NCBI GenBank assembly: GCA_041389885.1
Contig: JAWKRB010000040.1
Location: forward strand, 1-62,439
From: JAWKRB01 sp041389885
Lineage (GTDB): Bacteria; Myxococcota_A; Polyangia; Polyangiales; Ga0077539
Direction of reading: 5' to 3'
DNA: 62,439 bases
Shown here: positions 61,046-62,439 of the stretch, piece by piece
How positions within the stretch are numbered: position 1 is the first letter of the stretch
How the letters are laid out: each line of letters starts with the position of its first letter
The notes under the pieces: model-generated
What the model was told of the DNA's origin: nothing
What the model saw: only the letters and a program-made list of their open reading frames with translations
Databases searched by the model: none
Translations under genes and position numbers: made by a program

Positions 61046-61902
61046 ACGCGCCCGTCGTGCCGTCTGCGGACCACTCCGTCGAGGTCGCGCTGAGCCCCGT
61101 GGCGCGCACGCTCCTGGTGCCGCTGTGGGCGCGGGCAGAGGAGAGCCGCCGCGCGTCGCCGGTGATGTACGACCCCAAGGCCGCGGCGATCGTGCGCGCG
61201 CTCGACGTGGACCTCTCGGTGCTCGAGGCGGCGCGGGCGAGCCAGCTCGGGTGCTGCGTGCGCGGCGCGCTGGTCGACCGCTGGGTGCGAGAGTTCCTCG
61301 ACGCGCACCCCGAGGGCACGGTGATCGAGCTGGGCGTGGGGCTCAACAGCCGCCAGGAGCGCCTCGACAACGGCCGCGCCCGCTGGGTCGAGGTAGACCT
61401 CCCCGAGGTGATGTCGCTGCGCGACCGCTTCTTCGCGCCGCACCCGAGACGGGTCGCCCTCGCGGGCTCGATCACCGAGCTCGACACGATCGAGGCGATC
61501 CGCGACGCCGCGCGGGGCCCGTGCCTCGCGGTGAGCGAGGGGGTGCTGGTGTACCTCCAGGTCGACGAGGTGCGCGCGCTGCTCGCGCGGCTGCGCGCGG
61601 CGCTGCCCGGCGCGGCGCTGATCCTCGACACGATGACCAGGCCGGTGATCCAGCTCCAGGGCGCGCACGACGCGATGCGGCACTTCGACGCGCGCTTCAC
61701 CTGGGGCGTCGACGCGCCGGGGGACATCGCGGGCTACGCCTCGGGGCTCGAGGTCGAGCGCAGCCACAGCTTCTACGAGCTGCTCTACGCGCACCCGGCG
61801 CGGCTGCCGCCCTGGATGCGCGTGGCGGGCCCGCCCCTCGCGGCGGTGTGGCCCGGCGTGCGCTGGTGCTACGCGATGCACCAGGTGCGGCTGGGCCGCT
61901 GA
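61042..61902 (+). CDS. Class I SAM methyltransferase (leucine carboxyl methyltransferase/TcmP-like)
   Basis: This 286-residue protein has the family opening VEVALSPVARTLLVPLWARAEE. The SAM-binding ELGVGLNSRQERLDNGRARWVEVDLPEV follows, then the SEGVLVYLQVDEVRALL segment and a C-terminal SHSFYELLY region. It matches the LCMT/Tcm-O-methyltransferase group that uses S-adenosylmethionine. The substrate is unknown. GTG at 61042 overlaps the CysH stop. Confidence 0.87.
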   Translation: MNAPVVPSADHSVEVALSPVARTLLVPLWARAEESRRASPVMYDPKAAAIVRALDVDLSVLEAARASQLGCCVRGALVDRWVREFLDAHPEGTVIELGVGLNSRQERLDNGRARWVEVDLPEVMSLRDRFFAPHPRRVALAGSITELDTIEAIRDAARGPCLAVSEGVLVYLQVDEVRALLARLRAALPGAALILDTMTRPVIQLQGAHDAMRHFDARFTWGVDAPGDIAGYASGLEVERSHSFYELLYAHPARLPPWMRVAGPPLAAVWPGVRWCYAMHQVRLGR

Positions 61903-61969
61903 GCGAGCTCCGTCGAAAACTGGATCCCGCTTACGCGTAGGGCTCTGCTCTCCCGCGGAGGACCTTTCG

Positions 61970-62439
61970 ATGCCCCTGGAGCAGATTGAGCTGAGCGCCT
62001 TGATCCCCGCCTCGCCGGACAAGGTGTTCACCGCGTGGATGAGCGCGAAGAAGCACGCGGCCTTCACCGGCGCCGCCGCGAGCGTCGACGCGCGCGTGGG
62101 CACCCGCCACGTCGCCTGGGGCGGGTACATCCACGGGTGGGTGCTGAAGGTAGGTCCCGGCCGCCGCGCGACCTTCGCGTGGCGCACGACCGACTTCGCC
62201 CCCGGCGACCTCGACTCCCTCGTCGAGCTCTCCGTGGAGCGCGCCAAGGGCGGCGCCATGGTGCGCCTGATCCACTCCGAACTCCCTGCGGGACAAGGCG
62301 ATCGCTACACCAAGGGCTGGGAGGACTTCTACTTCGAGCCCCTCCGCGCGTACTTCGAGAAGAAGAAGAAGAAGCCCGAGCCCAAGAAGAAGCCCGAGCC
62401 CAAGAAGAAGCCCGAGGCCAAGAAGAAGCCCGAGCCCAA
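61970..62439 (+). CDS. SRPBCC (AHSA1-like) protein with Lys-rich C-terminal tail (runs off the right edge)
   Basis: From ATG 61970, 8 bases after GGAGG, the first 130 residues or so form an AHSA1/SRPBCC fold. It opens LSALIPASPDKVFTAWMS, passes through a GWVLKVGPGRRATFAWRT strand and VELSVERAKGGAMVRLIHSEL, and ends with GWEDFYFEPL. After FEKKKKK comes a tail of repeated KKKPEP units up to the window edge. The fold binds hydrophobic ligands or activates Hsp90-type chaperones. The tail is not part of the family and may bind nucleic acid or anionic surfaces. The end is not seen. Confidence 0.85.
   Translation, partial: MPLEQIELSALIPASPDKVFTAWMSAKKHAAFTGAAASVDARVGTRHVAWGGYIHGWVLKVGPGRRATFAWRTTDFAPGDLDSLVELSVERAKGGAMVRLIHSELPAGQGDRYTKGWEDFYFEPLRAYFEKKKKKPEPKKKPEPKKKPEAKKKPEP
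62356..62439 (+). repeat. KKKPEP-coding tandem repeat at the window edge
   Basis: Four or more units of AAGAAGAAGCCCGAGCCC extend to the last base of the window. They encode a strongly basic tail, with one unit reading KKKPEA. Confidence 0.8.

Overview
The window is about 70% G+C, densely coded on both strands, and looks like a chromosomal segment of a myxobacterium-like organism (Myxococcota, probably class Polyangia). The signs are a CarD/CdnL regulator, an FHA-DUF4388 protein, two Ser/Thr kinases, an AgmX/GltJ-like GYF-TonB protein, Asp-rich lipoproteins, a MshEN-type GspE ATPase and a CAP protein ending in a MYXO-CTERM-like tail. I see no phage, IS element, CRISPR array, rRNA or tRNA. Lineage is inferred from gene content only.

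Layout. 1-11.7 kb (minus strand): edge fragment, a fused acetate kinase-PduL, a secreted glycoside hydrolase, a damaged SRPBCC gene, a Pro-rich TPR protein with DnaK, argF-argD, a PLP decarboxylase and a small Lys-tailed protein. 11.9-18.1 kb: an aminotransferase (plus), then a minus-strand run of Ser/Thr kinase, pectate-lyase-like lipoprotein, P450 and DUF4031. 18.1-22.3 kb: cNMP-domain protein, Rieske oxygenase with ferredoxin and a PEP-synthase regulatory protein, a 38-residue basic protein resembling the bS22/mS38 ribosomal family, and FHA-DUF4388. 22.3-30.8 kb: a sigma54 two-component system divergent from a heavy-metal RND operon whose pump is fused in frame to its own outer-membrane channel. 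30.8-35.2 kb (minus): J-domain protein, PilZ, RNase G, CarD, OmpA lipoprotein. 35.3-43.4 kb (plus): histone-H1-like protein, glutathione synthetase, etfBA, a zinc-ribbon membrane protein, an AgmX/GltJ-like protein and an isolated SctS/SctT (FliQ/FliR) pair. 43.4-46.5 kb (minus): GT39-like membrane protein and a second kinase. 46.7-50.6 kb (plus): two-RRM protein, M50 protease, GspE-like ATPase. 50.6-58.7 kb: MsrA lipoprotein, a YafJ-like amidotransferase without its nucleophilic Cys, transglutaminase, CAP protein, a small secreted protein, and a second sigma54 two-component system divergent from a beta-carbonic anhydrase. 58.7-62.4 kb: acyl-CoA dehydrogenase and glutaredoxin-APS reductase fusion (both frameshifted), methyltransferase, and an SRPBCC protein with a Lys-rich tail running off the window.

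The best regulatory reading is at 25.15-25.25 kb. There a near-consensus -24/-12 promoter and a perfect 8-bp-arm palindrome lie between the sigma54 activator system and the efflux operon. A similar arrangement at 57.9-58.05 kb has two copies of TGTCGG-N6-CCGAC[A/G] between the second system and the carbonic anhydrase.

Several genes (14.9-18.1 kb, 58.8-61.0 kb, argD, the 3.6 kb SRPBCC gene) carry indels while their conserved motifs survive in other frames. I read most of these as consensus errors, not old pseudogenes.
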